The notes below the pieces were generated by a model. That model searched no databases, was not told the origin of the DNA, and saw only the letters and a list, made by a program, of their open reading frames with translations. From Strix aluco (lineage: Eukaryota > Chordata > Aves > Strigiformes > Strigidae): DNA of 64,000 nt. Shown here piece after piece: positions 33,201 through 63,816 of the stretch; position 1 is the stretch's first letter; each line of letters starts with the position of its first letter. The translations under genes were made by a program, and so were the position numbers. The stretch is taken from NCBI RefSeq assembly GCF_031877795.1, contig NC_133955.1, positions 3,658,001 to 3,722,000 on the forward strand, written 5' to 3'.

Positions 33201-36200
33201 ATCCCAGCTCCCAGAATCCAGCTGTCCACAAGCTGTGAGTCTTCACCTCCTCTGCAGACTGGTCCCTACCTGGTCCTTCAGGATCTGAACATACAAACAA
33301 GTTACTGTGAAGTGAGCTAAGAAGTCAGGGTGCTTGTTTACTGCTCATGATCAATTCTGGGGTACCAGCCAGTTTATGCTTACCAGAGGGTAGGAACGTG
33401 CATAGAAACAGACCTCAAAAGAAGATGGTAACCTGTTAGTATTTGTCCTGCTAACCACAGGGTGATTGCTGGTGCAGGGCCAGGGAGCTTGAGTAGTGAA
33501 CGTGCTAAAAGTCAGCATAACACCTAGTTAGTGGGCCTGAGACTTTGGCTGGTCCTGAAGATTATGTCTCTTTTTCTGTGTCCCTGTTCTCTCATAAAAG
33601 ACTTCCCTGCAGTGCTTCCCAGGGCTGGTAGGAGGAATGAGCAGTTAATATTTGTAAAAAGCTTTGAAGATGAATAGTGCTAATTATTATTTATAGGTAT
33701 TCATTCTCACCATGGGTAGTTCACCTTGATCCTGGGCATGAAAGGAAACCAGGACATTTGTAAGCTGGTCAGGCATGAGTATGGCCTTCTGAAGTCTTTA
33801 TGTACTAGTTTCCCTACTGGGTTGTGTGTGTGATTGCATTATATTTGTCATGTTAAATGACTAGTTTGGCTATTTCTTGTACCAGGCAGATGTGTTAAAG
33901 GAACCTTACTCATTTGCCTCAATTCTGCTGACACATAATGTGTAGGATTTGGGCATGCCAAGAGGGGACAGAAGACAGGAAAATGCCATTAGCCTGGTCC
34001 AAGTCGGATTATCAGCAGGGTTGGACATTCAGTTGCCTGTAGATTTAAGGAGGAAAGTCAGATCTGGTGCTTGTAAGAGCCACTGCAATTGTGAAGAGCA
34101 TCTGTTTCTGAATGTTCCCATCTCTGCAGTTTTTAGCACCTTTCATTGGTGCTAAACTTGGTGTAATAGAAAAGAATGAGGAGAAGGGTGTCAACAGCTG
34201 GGGCTATTTAGTAGATTAAGCAGCGAAGGGTGGGGAAAAGATCAAGGAAAACTAGTGTAATGTAGTTCCTGTGTATCTGATAATATTTCTATAAATAGTT
34301 GCTGATATATTGTAGTAGAGGACTCTGCTGAATGGTATGCAGACTCTCTTGAACTGTGTGTGCATTTAATCCAAAGTTTAAGGTGATGAAAAAAGATTGA
34401 TTGTCAAGTTAGAGATGCTGCATTCATCGAACCCAGTTTGACTGTTGTGAAAATTCAGTCTGTAGGCATTTCATGCTATTTGACATCACTTAAATATGGC
34501 TTATAAGGCAGACCTCTTGTGAAGTTATGGAATGTAAGTGTCCCTTGATAAAGCTGCTGTTTGCCTGGATATAAACTGTTTATTGATCTGACTCCCTGCT
34601 TAAATTTTCCTCTCTGCTAAGTAATAAATAATTAAGAGATTGTTCAGACAGTGCAAGGGGAGCTTATTGACAGAACTGCTGCAATGGAACACTCTTGAAA
34701 GAAAGAGGCCTAAGAAGTAAATTTTATGCTTATCAGGTTTTCTTAATAGAGTTCTTGTCAGCTCACAGAGCAAAGTCTGTTCCAAGCAAGTGTGTTAGCA
34801 TCTCAGTTTTATCAGGGAGCTTGTTTCTATATGGAAGAATTGGGGAGGAAAAAAAGAGTTCCTGAGACACAGCCCACTATGTTGTTTGTGTTCCTCCCAG
34901 CGATTAGCCAGTCTCAAGAACAACTCCTCTTAAGGGTTTTCCCAAGATGATTGCATATCCCCTCAACAAGGATTTTTATTTTCCCCATCTCAAAACACTT
35001 TTGCACAAGTAAATCAAACTACAGTTTTAAAAAATATGTTTTGGCTTTCTGTGCAGGTACCAAGTTTTAAAGCATCTTGGTCAAAAGGTATAAGCATAAT
35101 TACAATGTATGGAATGCACCGAATATGTTTGAATCAACACTATTAGTTGTATAAATAGTTTAACATTTGCAGTCTAGGAAACTCCATTTCCTCACAATAA
35201 TTACAATAGGCTGCATGAAATAGAGGAATAGTTGACTTTTCATTGTTCCATTTGACATTGTCAGTTGAGGAATTGATTTAAAAGCTTTTTTTTTCCCCCC
35301 CTCTGGGGTGTTGTACAGTATGTGGGTTTGCGTAGTTAGGTTTACTTTAAACAGTATTTTCTACATATTCTGTATGTTTACTCATTTATATAGAACATTC
35401 CTGGGGTAGTAGATTTGTCCTGAAGTTGTATGAGTAGGGCAGTTGGTATGTTCTGCTTGGGGGGGCTCCCCACACCCATGTCCCACTGCCCAGCAGCCTG
35501 CTGGCCTTTCTTACACCCCTTTGCTGGTCTGATGCACGAGAGAAGAGGGCAGAAGACTGCAGAGGTTTATTTATGAGGAGTTTGGGTTGCCCTTTGCTCA
35601 GTCAAAAGGGAGTGGATTTGTTCATGTATGACCACAGGGCAGCGTTCACGGGGACTGTTGGGTGTCTGGTGGGACTGAGGAGGGGATCTCTCCAGGGTCC
35701 AGGCAACCAGTGCAGTGGGTCCTAGAAAACAGCCTGGAAAGTGTCAGGAGAGGGAGTTTCCTGAGCCAACAATGGGTGTCTGGTGAGAGGAGAGGTGGAT
35801 AGCGATGCACTGCGTGCTGTTAAGTTTGCTGGAACCAAGGTGGCCCTCATAGGCTCCTTGTGTTGCTGTTCCTACCAGCCAGCCAGAGCCTTTAAAAAAA
35901 AGAAAAAACACAGTAGCTTTTTACATGGCTTTGCTGTTGCCAAAAATCTTCTTTCTGATTAATATCACATGATGCGTAAGCAACAGATATTCTAAAAATA
36001 TACAGATATAATAATACTGGCAACTTAGTATTTGTTTTACAGAACAAGAGGAAGGATTTGTTATTCCTTTTCTAAATTTCTAATTAAGAGTGAAATGCTT
36101 GCACTGACTGCCGGTAACGATGGGCTTGAAACCCACCACTGAACTGCTCATTAAAGCCTTCATCCTCAGCAGGTCCTGACCAGAAAATTCGCCAACTCTT

Positions 36201-37199
36201 ATTTGGCATTTTGTGGTTTTATTAGTGATGTATTTTATCTGGTTTGTATCTAGCTTTGTCCATGTTCTGCCATGCTTTATAGATGGCATCCGTGGGCCCT
36301 GGAGTCTTAATTCAGCCAAGAAAAAGACACAGGACAATTGTTCTGCAGGGGGGAAATTGGGAAAATTCATTAATGAGGAAATTGGTGTTTTATGTTTGAG
36401 TGAAAGGAAAACTCTTCAAGCCAAGAAAGGAGAGCTGTTTCTTGTCCAAGGCAATAGCAGGACAAAATACATGCCAAAGAGAGAAGGAGGGAAAGAGGCA
36501 GCAAAAGAGAGCTGTTAGGAGATACAGAGGGGTAAAGTGGGACTTAAAGATAGGAACAGGGAAGAAAAATTTCACTTAAGGGTGAAATCTCCAAACAGGA
36601 ATAATGGAAGATGTCTCTGTGCGTATGCTGAAAGAACATTGGAGATTTGAATGGCCAGTGGATGCGAGGCTGCTGCAGTCATGGCTATGCTATGTGATAC
36701 GAGTATTTGTTGTAGGACTATAATAGTGGGGTGAGCACTGTATGACAGGAGGGGGCTAAATCAAGAAAGAGGAAAACTAAAAAACAATGACTGGGAATAG
36801 GGAACCTCCTAGTCAAACCTCGGAGTGATTAAGAGGCAGTGCCTGAGGTGTTAACTGGGAAGATGTTGTGTATGGGGCTATTGCCAGGTTACAGACCTCA
36901 TTTTGCCAGTGCTGGGAATCCAGAGGTATGTAAACGTTTTTGAAGGGCTCTACTGGTCTAGATCACACATGTGATCCAAAGACATCAGTGGCTTTAGACT
37001 TACTTTTAAAAAAGCAAAGGTTTATAGATGAAATAGACCCCTGGTTACTTTAAAACCCTTTTTTCCCCCCAAAGCCCCATATCTGAAGAAATGCCTCTTG
37101 AGCCTGAGGGGCTTTGCTTGCAGTATCAAGTAGAGGGATTTGAGCTTCACTGCTTGGGAGTTTCTTCCAAAACTAACAACCTGGTATTTTCTCTCCTAG
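15267..37199 (+). other. KCTD20 intron 1 (about 22 kb)
   Basis: Long gene-free stretch between the CpG-island exon and the first coding exon, mostly unique AT-rich sequence. It contains a decayed CR1 at 26557-27690, a short AT run near 21953-21966 and a CAAA-rich low-complexity patch near 33098-33140. GC-richer blocks near 18.9-19.5, 22.4-22.6, 24.7-25.1 and 35.45-35.88 kb have no identifiable content. An untranslated alternative exon may exist (18928-19523). Confidence 0.7.
26557..27690 (+). repeat. CR1 LINE, 5'-truncated, decayed
   Basis: CR1 reverse transcriptase is readable in pieces: DVIYLDLCTAFDIVPHNIL, NGSVSKWRVVTSDVPQGSAL, FNKAKCKVL, GRGNPKHKHRLG, LGVLVDKKLNMS and RGGLRAAFQDLKGG, then the 3' end GFKLKEDRFR and RVVRPWHRLPEQLW. 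The segments lie in different frames, so the copy has several frameshifts and at least one early stop, and the FADD active site reads ADT. It is inserted in the sense direction within KCTD20 intron 1 and is dead. Confidence 0.93.
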
Positions 37200-37248
37200 C
37201 TCTTCCCTTAGGAAACGCAACCACCTCCTCGCATCACGGAGGCCCAGC

Positions 37249-43016
<5,768 letters not shown>

Positions 43017-46000
43017 TCCTGGCTCAGGGTGGATAGTCCTGCTTGATGTGGGAACGTCTCAGCATAGTTTCATCCCAGGTGATGGAACACAGACTCCTGC
43101 AAGGTGCTTTATCCTCATTGATGCTCTTACTACGTTGTCATATTTCAAGCATGTTAATAAAGAGCCACACTCCATAGGCTAATTGTGCAATCAAAAGTAA
43201 TGTCTCCTCAAACAAAAAGAAATTATGCTGTTTGTTTCTACTACAAAGGCTTCCAGATTGGTGGGTGCTGAATATTTTACCTAACCAACTAAAAGAGGAC
43301 CAGAAGTATTTAGAAACATCTTGTTTGACATGAGAGAGGAAATTCTGGGCCTGTCAAGACAAAGCTTTCCTTTACCATTAGGCACTTAGCTTTGCTTTTG
43401 TGATAATCAGTTACAAAGGACTGAACGCCAAAGCAGGACAGATGATCCTCTTTCATCAACCAGCAGAAATGTAGCACAGTTGTGATAGCAAAACACTGAG
43501 TGTGGAGGAATGACAGCAAAATCCTAAGTGTGGAGGAATCTGTTTACACTGCCACCTGGCTTTGCATCCAGCATGTTGTACTGCTGTTCTAGGGAAGGAG
43601 GAACTAGCTCAATAGGAAGCATATGCCTGTTCACAGGAATTTCCCATATATATTTCTCTATGAGGTGGAATCACTGTTTTTAGGGATGTTGCCTGTTCAG
43701 TAAAACAAGTAGATCATGCTGAAGGAAAAAGCAAAACAGAAGAGACTGTAGTTGATATTTTACCCACAAAGTAAATCTGTTTAGTACCCTAGTAGATGTA
43801 AGAAGCTTTCTAGAGGTGACTGTGCATGCTAAAGACTTTCAGTTGTCTCCTCCATCTCCCTGCTAAGACAAAGAAAGCCAGTGGAGGAGCACCCAGTACA
43901 GACTGAGTAAAATCCTTGGTCTCATCAACCTTAGTCAGTCAGAATTCCTGTAGACTCTCCAAGGAGCACTCTACTATTGCAGCTTTAAAAGGCCGGCTAC
44001 TTTCTTCCCAAATTGGAACTGACTTTACCATTTTGCTGTCAGGCAGGTGAGAAATACCAATAGTAAACCAGCTTTCAGTAGAGAAAAATAGACCTGGGAA
44101 CAACTCTGCTTTGCTGCTCTGAGTATATTATCCTTGTCTGTGGTTAAGGCACTCTGTTCATTTTGGATCCAGGGCCCACAAAGCTGTGACTGTAAGTATA
44201 GACACACTCCGGGCTGGCTTAGCTCGGTTATGTTAGAGCCTAGCTGGTCCTGTTCCTGCTGCATGGACTTACCTGTAGGCTTGCTTAACCCCCTGATTAG
44301 CCCAGCGTGAGCTCAGTACTGCCGCAGCCAAGCTGCACGTCAGCCAGAACGGACCTGCCTTACAAAGCCGTCGTTTCTGACAGCTGTGTAGAGGTTTTAC
44401 AAACCCAAAGCAGAGTTCTTAAACGTGGTGCTGGTGCAAAGAAAAGCTGAAGCCTGTTCAAAAAGAAAGAGAGGGAGATTGTTCCCTTGCGATGTTGTTA
44501 AGTTCAGGTCAGTTCTGCTCTTGCAGTTGGCTGCTGTTGAGCCTGTACCACTTACGCGTTGAGTTACCTGGTCGTACTTGGCACAGTAAAGGTATGTATC
44601 AGCCTGGCCCTAGAAGGTTTAATCCTTTGTTGTCAGGGTTGCATCATGAAGCAAATTTTTACTATTCTCCATCTGCCTGGTAGACTTAGCATTGAAGATC
44701 ACTGTTTGCTGCTAAGGATGTTTGGTTTTTTCAGGGTAAGTAACGATGACGATATCAAGCACAAATTTTCCTGAAAGTTTATGAGTGTCATTTTAGTTAC
44801 GAGTAACAAAATCTCTGCCAAGGCATGTACTTGCTGATATATTTAGCTCCCATTTGTATGGATACAGGTTCCATTCTTTGCAGTATTTCTGTTCTTGGCT
44901 TCTTTCCTAAGTGCAGCAAATAGCTTTCTTCTTTTTGTAAGTGCCTATGGGAAGATTTCCAGAAGTGCTTCAGGACCTCCTGAGAGTCCCAGGGGTTCAG
45001 ATGCCCAGGTCCACCTGACTACTTTTGAAAAATCCTCCCTGTGTGTCATTGGATCAGTATAGAGAAGTGTCCTTCAGCATCTGCACAGAGATGGTGTGCA
45101 ATCACTTTCCATTATTGCTCTAGATTAATTTCTATTTTTGTAGTAGAGAAAGGAAGACATATGGACCATTAACCTTCCAGCTAAGGGCCAGACCACCCAT
45201 TACCTGCCTTGGTAACGAGCTGTTCCCACAAGTCAAGCAAAGGTACTGGTGAGACTGTCTTGCTGGCAATGATGAGGCTTGCCCCCAGGCCCTATGCATT
45301 TTTTTTTTTTTAAAATGTGTATTTATTTTTACAGCAGTGTAAGTTTTAAGTAAATGTGTATTGGTATTGACCAGCTGGCTTGGAATTGGGAGTTGACACA
45401 TGTCCTGCTCCAAGGCCCTGAAGTGTTGTGGTGTTGAGCTCTACCCCGCAGGACTGTGTCAGGGCATCAGAGACTGAGCATCTGCCATCGACGGCACCTC
45501 ATGGGATCTGACAGCTCAGCCAAACCTAACCCCACCAGTGCCTGGCCCTGAGCCCTGTGTTAGCTTGGCCCCTCGAAGGATTCAGCCAGTTTATTAGAAA
45601 GGGTGACCGCAGGTACTTAACTGCAACTGGCCCTTGCCTGAGGGTTAGAGACTGTTGGTGCCTTGTAGGAGCTTGTTGGGACTCTGTAATCAATTGGACC
45701 TTCAGCATGGGATGGAGATACCCAGCTGCCATGATTTCCATGCAGTTTTTATCACTTCGCAAAGCCTGATGTAGTTTATTGGCTTTCCCAAGTAATTAAA
45801 GATTAATTTTGAATTTTATTTTTTTGTGAAGTGAGTTCCACTGGAACTACATCAAATTGAAAAAGTATGCATTTGCTTTTCCTCCATTTCTCATGGTCTC
45901 CTACTTCAGGTACAATGTCAAGTTTTGTCTTATTCTAGATATACTGAAGTGTTACCTGTGGTGTGTATGAACTACAGATGTGTGTTTTTTTCTGTATTAA

Positions 46001-46020
46001 AGTATAAATTATATGTGGCT
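43017..46020 (+). other. KCTD20: KCTD20 3' UTR and downstream sequence
   Basis: AATAAA at 43156-43161 would give a short 3' UTR of about 160 bases. ATTAAA at 45996-46001 would give a long one of about 3 kb. The sequence is unique and AT-rich with no coding exon or named repeat; I cannot tell which end is used. Confidence 0.5.
43156..43161 (+). terminator. Proximal KCTD20 polyadenylation signal
   Basis: Canonical AATAAA 140 bases after the stop, in gttaataaagagcc. Confidence 0.5.
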
Positions 46021-47304
46021 TGTTTGGCTCTTTCAAAAATTGTTTTAAATGTGGAGTAAAAGCACCGTCTATGCTGCTTAGGCTTCGGGATTTTCCATAG
46101 CCTTCGTGAAAAAAATGGACAGGTTAGAGCCGAGCAGCCTTTTCCTTCCCAAGGCTCAGAAAGCAAAGAGCACCAGGGTGAGCATCGCCCAGCCCCACAC
46201 CCCAATTCAACCCCCTAAATAATTCAGGAAGGGCTTTTTGAGGGCAACCAAGCTTCTGCAGATCCTTCAGACCTCCCTCCCTTCCCCTTGGCTCCCCGTG
46301 CAGTCGAGCAGCACCAGCCAAATCTAGGACTCCAGAGTCATTGATGTTGGGAGACCAAATCGGTCCTGGGGTGTGTTGGATTTTGTTTCCCAAATTGCAA
46401 AGTGACCCCAGTCTTAAAAGTACTTTTGCATCAGACAGAACCTGGTTGTTTTGGCAGGGACCCTCTAGAAGTGTTGCCACCATTTGTGCTGAGAGCACCT
46501 CAAAGTTCACCTCACTGCAGTGATGTTCCAAAAGCATCACAGAGCACAGGTATGAGACAACACTATTTAACACACAAACTGCAGCATCTGTAACAAGCCC
46601 TAGGGCTATTTTTGGTTGGTATGCTGTGAAAGATGCTTTCTGCTTATACCTACTTCTGTCTTTTGAAGAAAACAGCTTTGGAATGGGTCTGGCTTTTGTT
46701 TCCATCTTCAGTGTTGGATGTTTTTAAAGGGTTTTCATGATGGAGCTTGAGAAAGGCATTAAGAGTTTGAACAAGGTAGAATTCAGTAATTCCCCTAAAG
46801 TGATAAAAACTTGTACTCACAAGTGGAGCTGTCACAAATCTGAAGCTATGAAATAAGAACTTCAACTTGACTTTGTCCTGTTACAAACTGGTAGTAAAAA
46901 AATGAAGGGTCATAGCTTTGCTTCCAATGCCACTTGCTCACTGCTTATTATCCCTTCTAAAAATAGAAAAAGATTAAAAACAACTTGCCCTGAAGTTGGT
47001 AAACTGAAGTGACACTTACACAATACAGACTCCTAGGCCTGAGTAAGGCCAGGATCATCCACCCTTGCTCGGAGGCCAGGCACATTCTGCCAGAAAGGTT
47101 TAATTCTTCTGAAGATCAGCCCTGTCTTTCACCTTTAACAGGGTGCTGCTCCTCTCTTCGTGGCTGCTCTGTGCCTTTTGGAAATGCAGCCTTCAGCCCC
47201 TGAGTTACCGCTGCATTCTCATACCCAAGCAACTGATCCTGGAATCACTTTCAAGTCTGGAAAAAAAACCAACCAGTTCATAAAAACAAAACATGCTAGC
47301 AAAC
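46021..47304. other. Convergent spacer KCTD20-STK38
   Basis: About 1.3 kb between the farthest KCTD20 and STK38 3' ends. Open frames at 46,124-46,705 have no family similarity or splice support. Nothing else recognised. Confidence 0.55.
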
Positions 47305-47323
47305 CTGTGTTTACTAAGAGGAT

Positions 47324-47329
47324 TTTATT
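47324..47329 (-). terminator. Candidate distal STK38 polyadenylation signal
   Basis: AATAAA on minus (TTTATT on plus). It would give a 3' UTR of about 3.1 kb. Other minus AATAAA hexamers occur near 48140-48145, near 48,180 and over the stop codon. Confidence 0.4.
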
Positions 47330-50300
47330 TACACAACACAATGCAAAGATCATTCCATAAAAAGTTGGCTCCCCTAGCAACACACAATACACCTGCCAAA
47401 TTTTACAGTGCAATTTAGTAACAGCTTTTAAATATTTACAGAACACTTTTTCAGCTTACAGGTTAAGGCAGAGTCAGGGCACAGTGATAAGAAACACTTA
47501 GTGCAGTTTTGTGCTAGGCATGATACAGAGATGACCTGGCAGCATAACTCATGTTCAGATCCATTGGAAATTCAGTTTGGAATTACTGCTAGAAGTCCAG
47601 CAACTGCTTGCAGCTTAAAAAAAGAGCTAAAAGATACATACAACCTCAATACACAAGCCAGCAGCTAAGAAAACTGTTTGGCTAACATGGGAGATGGAAC
47701 AGGCATACAAAAAAAAGATCTTAATCTGTTAGCAGTGAAGTGTGGATCCTGGAAAGAAGACACTGTACTTTTTTTCCTAGTATTGGTGAAGAGCTGTAGT
47801 AGAAAGCAGGCTTACAATGCAACTGTGACACGAAAGGTGTGTCCAAGAGGACTTAAAACATCCAACTTCTACCGAAAGACAACAGGAGTGAGGTACCCAG
47901 CTGCTCCTTGTGCCTTTGAAAAACTTCACCTTTAACTCAAAAAGTGAACAGTCTGAGGTGTCAGAAGACTTTAAAACACATGCACTAAAAATGCACAATA
48001 CATATTACTATATAGTTTTTTTCACAGCAAGTTATCACAACTTATAATTGTTTCAGCTTCTTCATCTTTGGTATTTATAAATAAAAATGCCAGTCCCTTT
48101 TGGAAAAGGGCTTATAATGCAGCTACTATCTTAAAATCATTTATTCCTAATCCACAGCAGCTTTAAAGGACTTTGATTTTTTTATTATTATTTTAAGGCA
48201 GTAACTAAGCTGTTTGGAATTTAAAAAAAAAAAAAAGTTTTGATATTAATACCTCTTAGTTTTCCACTGGTTTATAAGGCAACATTTTCAAATGGCTAGA
48301 AGAAACTGCAGGATAAGGAGATGGAGCATCTGAGAAGTTGGTATCAGTCCTTCATAAAGAGTAAAAAGGGAGCAGAGGGTGATATTGCTGACTAGTTGAT
48401 GACAAGCCTGATCCTATAAATCATGACTTCAGTTAGCCCTTATTGGTCTGAGTAAGCCCTACTGACTACAGTGATCCTGGTACTTCTAGTTAAGGCTATT
48501 TTTGCATTTCAGCTTTGTAGGATCCAACTGGTGTCTAAACTGCTTATGGCAATTCATTAAGTGTCCAGGACACATACAAAAAGCACAAGGGATGGTTAGG
48601 GAGAGGATGCTAACGAGTTATCACCCAGTTTTAGCTATATACGGTACTTTCAATCCCCCAATCCTTCATGATGGCACTCAATTCAGAAGACATCTAAGTA
48701 AAAATTCCCTAAAAGCACCTATTAAAAAAAAGTTTCACTACAAACCCATTTTGGTTTATTACCTAATTAGAAAGTTAGGACTAAATATAACTGAAAGCCT
48801 TCCTTTTACTTTGGAAACACAGCTCTAACTTTGTTCCTAAACAGCTATTTTTTTGTCTGTGCTATGTAGTTAGTGTTCAGCACCAATAAAAGTTTGCAAG
48901 TATCCAAGACAGTTAAAATTGAGACATTATTTTTAGAAACCTCATTAAATTTATATTTTTTTAAAAAATCTAATTGAAGACTGGAACCAGGCAGGCCCAA
49001 AGGTTAACACCACCTGCCCCTGGAAGTGCAGAGTTAACTACAAAACAGGTGCAAAGTGGAGCTCATGGTTACAAAAAGGAATTAGCAAAAGCTCAGCCGA
49101 GGGAGAATCCTCCTTCCCAAAATGCAGTCATGCTCTGAGAGATGCTTAGGCAAGGAAAGGCACTTTGGGGCTCTCCTGGAGAGCATCCTTGATCATAACT
49201 GAATGTACTTTTATAAATTACATTAGGCAATAATCAGAGTGGACAGCGTGGGTTCCACTGCCCCAAAAGTGACCCCACGAGGCACTGTCTTTTTGGAAGA
49301 CTACAGGGACAGATGGTTCAGCCATGACAGCAAGAGGAGCTCTGTAAGGAAAAGCCAGGGAGGCCTCCATCATCAGGACTCACGAATCTGATACTCTTCT
49401 GCTCAAAACCAAAAGCAAAAAGGCCACAGAAGATGGTTTTGTTTTTAAACCGATGAACATGCAGCAGCTCTTAGAAGTGGCCAAAAGATGGCAGCAGCAG
49501 GACCGGGAAGCCTCAGGGCTGACCCAGCTGTACACAAGGTGCCCACCGAGGATCAGGTTAAATGAATTTCCCTCCCTCTCTGCCCTAATTCCAGATTCAC
49601 TTGTGTTACCTGCATTGTTATCTTGTTATTATCTGCATTGTTTATAGATCCATCCTTTCATACAGTAACTGAAAACTGTTGGCGCTTGGTGGAGGAAGTG
49701 GCCGTTTCTCCTATCGCTGGCTAGAAAAGAAAAAAAAAAAAAGGTGTTGCACAATTTTTTAACTTAGAAAAAATAGTAAATGGCTTGAGGGTCACTGTCT
49801 TAGTACCAAAAGTAAAGTGCACCGCAACTGGAGGCCACTGCGACAGAGTTGAGAAATGCTATTAAAGAGGCTTCCAAGTAGCATTATAAAAACCAGCACT
49901 ACAAACTAAGGTTAAGGCAATACAAGTTGTGTCCTTCTACTAGTTTACTGGAGAGCTGTCTATCTCAAGCTTTAATTATTGCTTTGATTCCTCTGTACTG
50001 AAGTCCTTAGCCACTGGGAAAACAGTGCTGGCAGAATTGGCAGATTGAGTTTGTCACTTAATGCAGGACTGGCAAAACAGTCCCTATGAACACCACGTGC
50101 TTTGCAATGTCAGAGTGAAGGCTTGCTCTCATCTCCTGATGGACTGTACAATCTGGCAAAGAATTTAAAAAGAAAACAAACTCTTGCTCCTGAAGCGGCA
50201 AAACGTGCTTCAGCGGGGACGATGCAAACACCTCGTGGAATTTTTCAATGGCGCATAAAGAATAAATCCTTAGTAACAACCAGGGTGTGTAACAAAACAG

Positions 50301-50435
50301 GGTCCTGAAGTCTTCTCCAAGAGTTGATAGCCCTCAAGTTTTCTTTAAAAAAAGAAAAAAGTTCTTTTATGGGTAGAAACCCAAAGTACAGGAACAGAAT
50401 TCCACGTCTCAGAAGTAGTCCCAGGTGAAGATTTA
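47330..50435 (-). other. STK38: STK38 3' UTR
   Basis: Long AT-rich stretch with scattered polyadenylation hexamers on the minus strand and no coding exon or named repeat. It is assigned as 3' UTR by position and by the lack of splice sites joined to STK38. Confidence 0.5.
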
Positions 50436-61960
<11,525 letters not shown>

Positions 61961-61962
61961 GG

Positions 61963-63816
61963 CTATTGGGAAAGAAAAAGGGAGGAAACCTTTAACATTA
62001 TAAATGAGAAATGACCTTCAAACACGAGCTGAAATCAATTAAGTGATGCTGAATCACAGAGTTAAGATTTTAACAACAAACACTAACAGCCCAGTGGTCT
62101 AAACTAAAACTAAGTGGGAAAAAGTCTTACAAAATAAAAGGTACAAGTCAAACTTCCTGTTTTGAACATTTTTGATCTGAAAATAAGAGGGAAGGAAACT
62201 TAAGAAACACGATGCCTCAGAAACCACAATTTCAGGCAGTACTGCAAATGTTTATTTCTCCAAATATATTCTACCTTTCATAAATGTTAAAAATTCAGAA
62301 ATATCCCCCTGAAACATCTAATCCAGAAGTAGTTCTTCCTATGACCCTTGCAGAAATAACTCCATCTCTCTCTGCTGTCTCTTCTGCTGTGAAATTTATC
62401 AAAATCCTGAAAGCCATCCCAATAACGGAGCAACTGAGGAGGAAGGAAAAAGGCATTTAGTTACTTTTAAGCACTCTCGCTTTTACTAGATGCTTTCACA
62501 CAGAAATCTGGCAAAATCCAGAGGAGCACTGCCTCTGAACAAGTTGTAGTTCAGACAAAAAAAAGCCTAGCGTAAGTATCCTACATTGACATACTTGATT
62601 CTCTTAAGAAATAAATATATCAGAGCGTGCCACTTCCAGCACAGCATCTGGGCGTACGTGACAACCCAGCTCTACTACATCAAATGCATGAAAACGCAAA
62701 GATTTCAGGTGTAAAACCACCTCAGTCTAGTTCTGGTCACAACGTAACTTGCGGTAACTGAGTTTTGCAACTATTACTAGAAATTGCACACAAATATAGG
62801 TTAGACACACACTTCCCGTTTTTACAACGCCTGGGCGCTGGCAAGGTTTTAGGAGTTACTCTTTTCTGTTTACGTTTTGCTGATCTTTACAGGGAATCAT
62901 CCCTGTGCCTTTGCAAATCGCCTCCTTTACAGACACCAACTATTTTGTTTGCTGCGTTTACAGGTTCGTCCGCACAAACGATAACAACGTGGGAGCCGGT
63001 AAGAACCTCCAGCTGTATGTTTTTTGAGATGGAGCTATGTTTTTTTGAGGTGGAACTCTGTCTTTATGGCAGAGCAGCTCCGAGTGACCACGCGAGTGGC
63101 AGGTCACGTTCTCTGCGCAGCCCCGAGGAGATGGCACGTTACATCCCTGCGCGCTGGGAGCAGGTAGGTGTGACAGCCATGCCTCTGGTTTTCACTTCCT
63201 AGAGAACAGAACGTGAAAATTGTCTGACAGAAACAGGTTACGGGGGGGTGCAGACAAAAAAAAAGGGAAGAAAAGTAACCGTCTGGAAAGGGCCAAACCA
63301 CTTGTTGGTCCCTGTTCTACCCGGGGCTGGTGCTCGGAGACAACCAACACCCACCACAGTGAGGGGATGGTGACGGGGCAGGATGCTCCCGGCACCGGGG
63401 CTCGACCGGAGCTGGTCGGGGCCGACGCAGCCACCGGGGGCGGCGGCTCCGCGGCCCTTCGTGCGGCCCGACCCGCCGCGCTGGCCGAGGGGCCCGACAG
63501 CATCACCGGGAGCGGACAAAAGGGGCCCAAGCCCCCCAAACCGAGCGGGGGGAGGGTGCCCTCACCGCCCTCGAGCCCGCAGCGCGGCCACCCCCGGGAG
63601 GAGGCGGGACCTCGCCGCGGGAGGGACCCCGGCCCCAGCGCCCCCGCTCCCAGCCCCACCGGACCCGGGGGCTTCGGGGGGCCGCCCCCTGCTCCCACCC
63701 CCAGGAGCGGCAAAGGGCCCCGGGGTGTGGGGGGAGGATGGTGGGGAGGGGATGCGGAGCACCGGGCGGGGGGGGAACACAGGGGTCGCTATGGCAACGA
63801 GGAGGGAGCGGCTTAC
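61963..63816 (-). other. STK38 intron 1
   Basis: Lies between the 5' UTR exon and the first coding exon. The right half is a CpG island; the left half is AT-rich with no recognised element. Confidence 0.6.
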
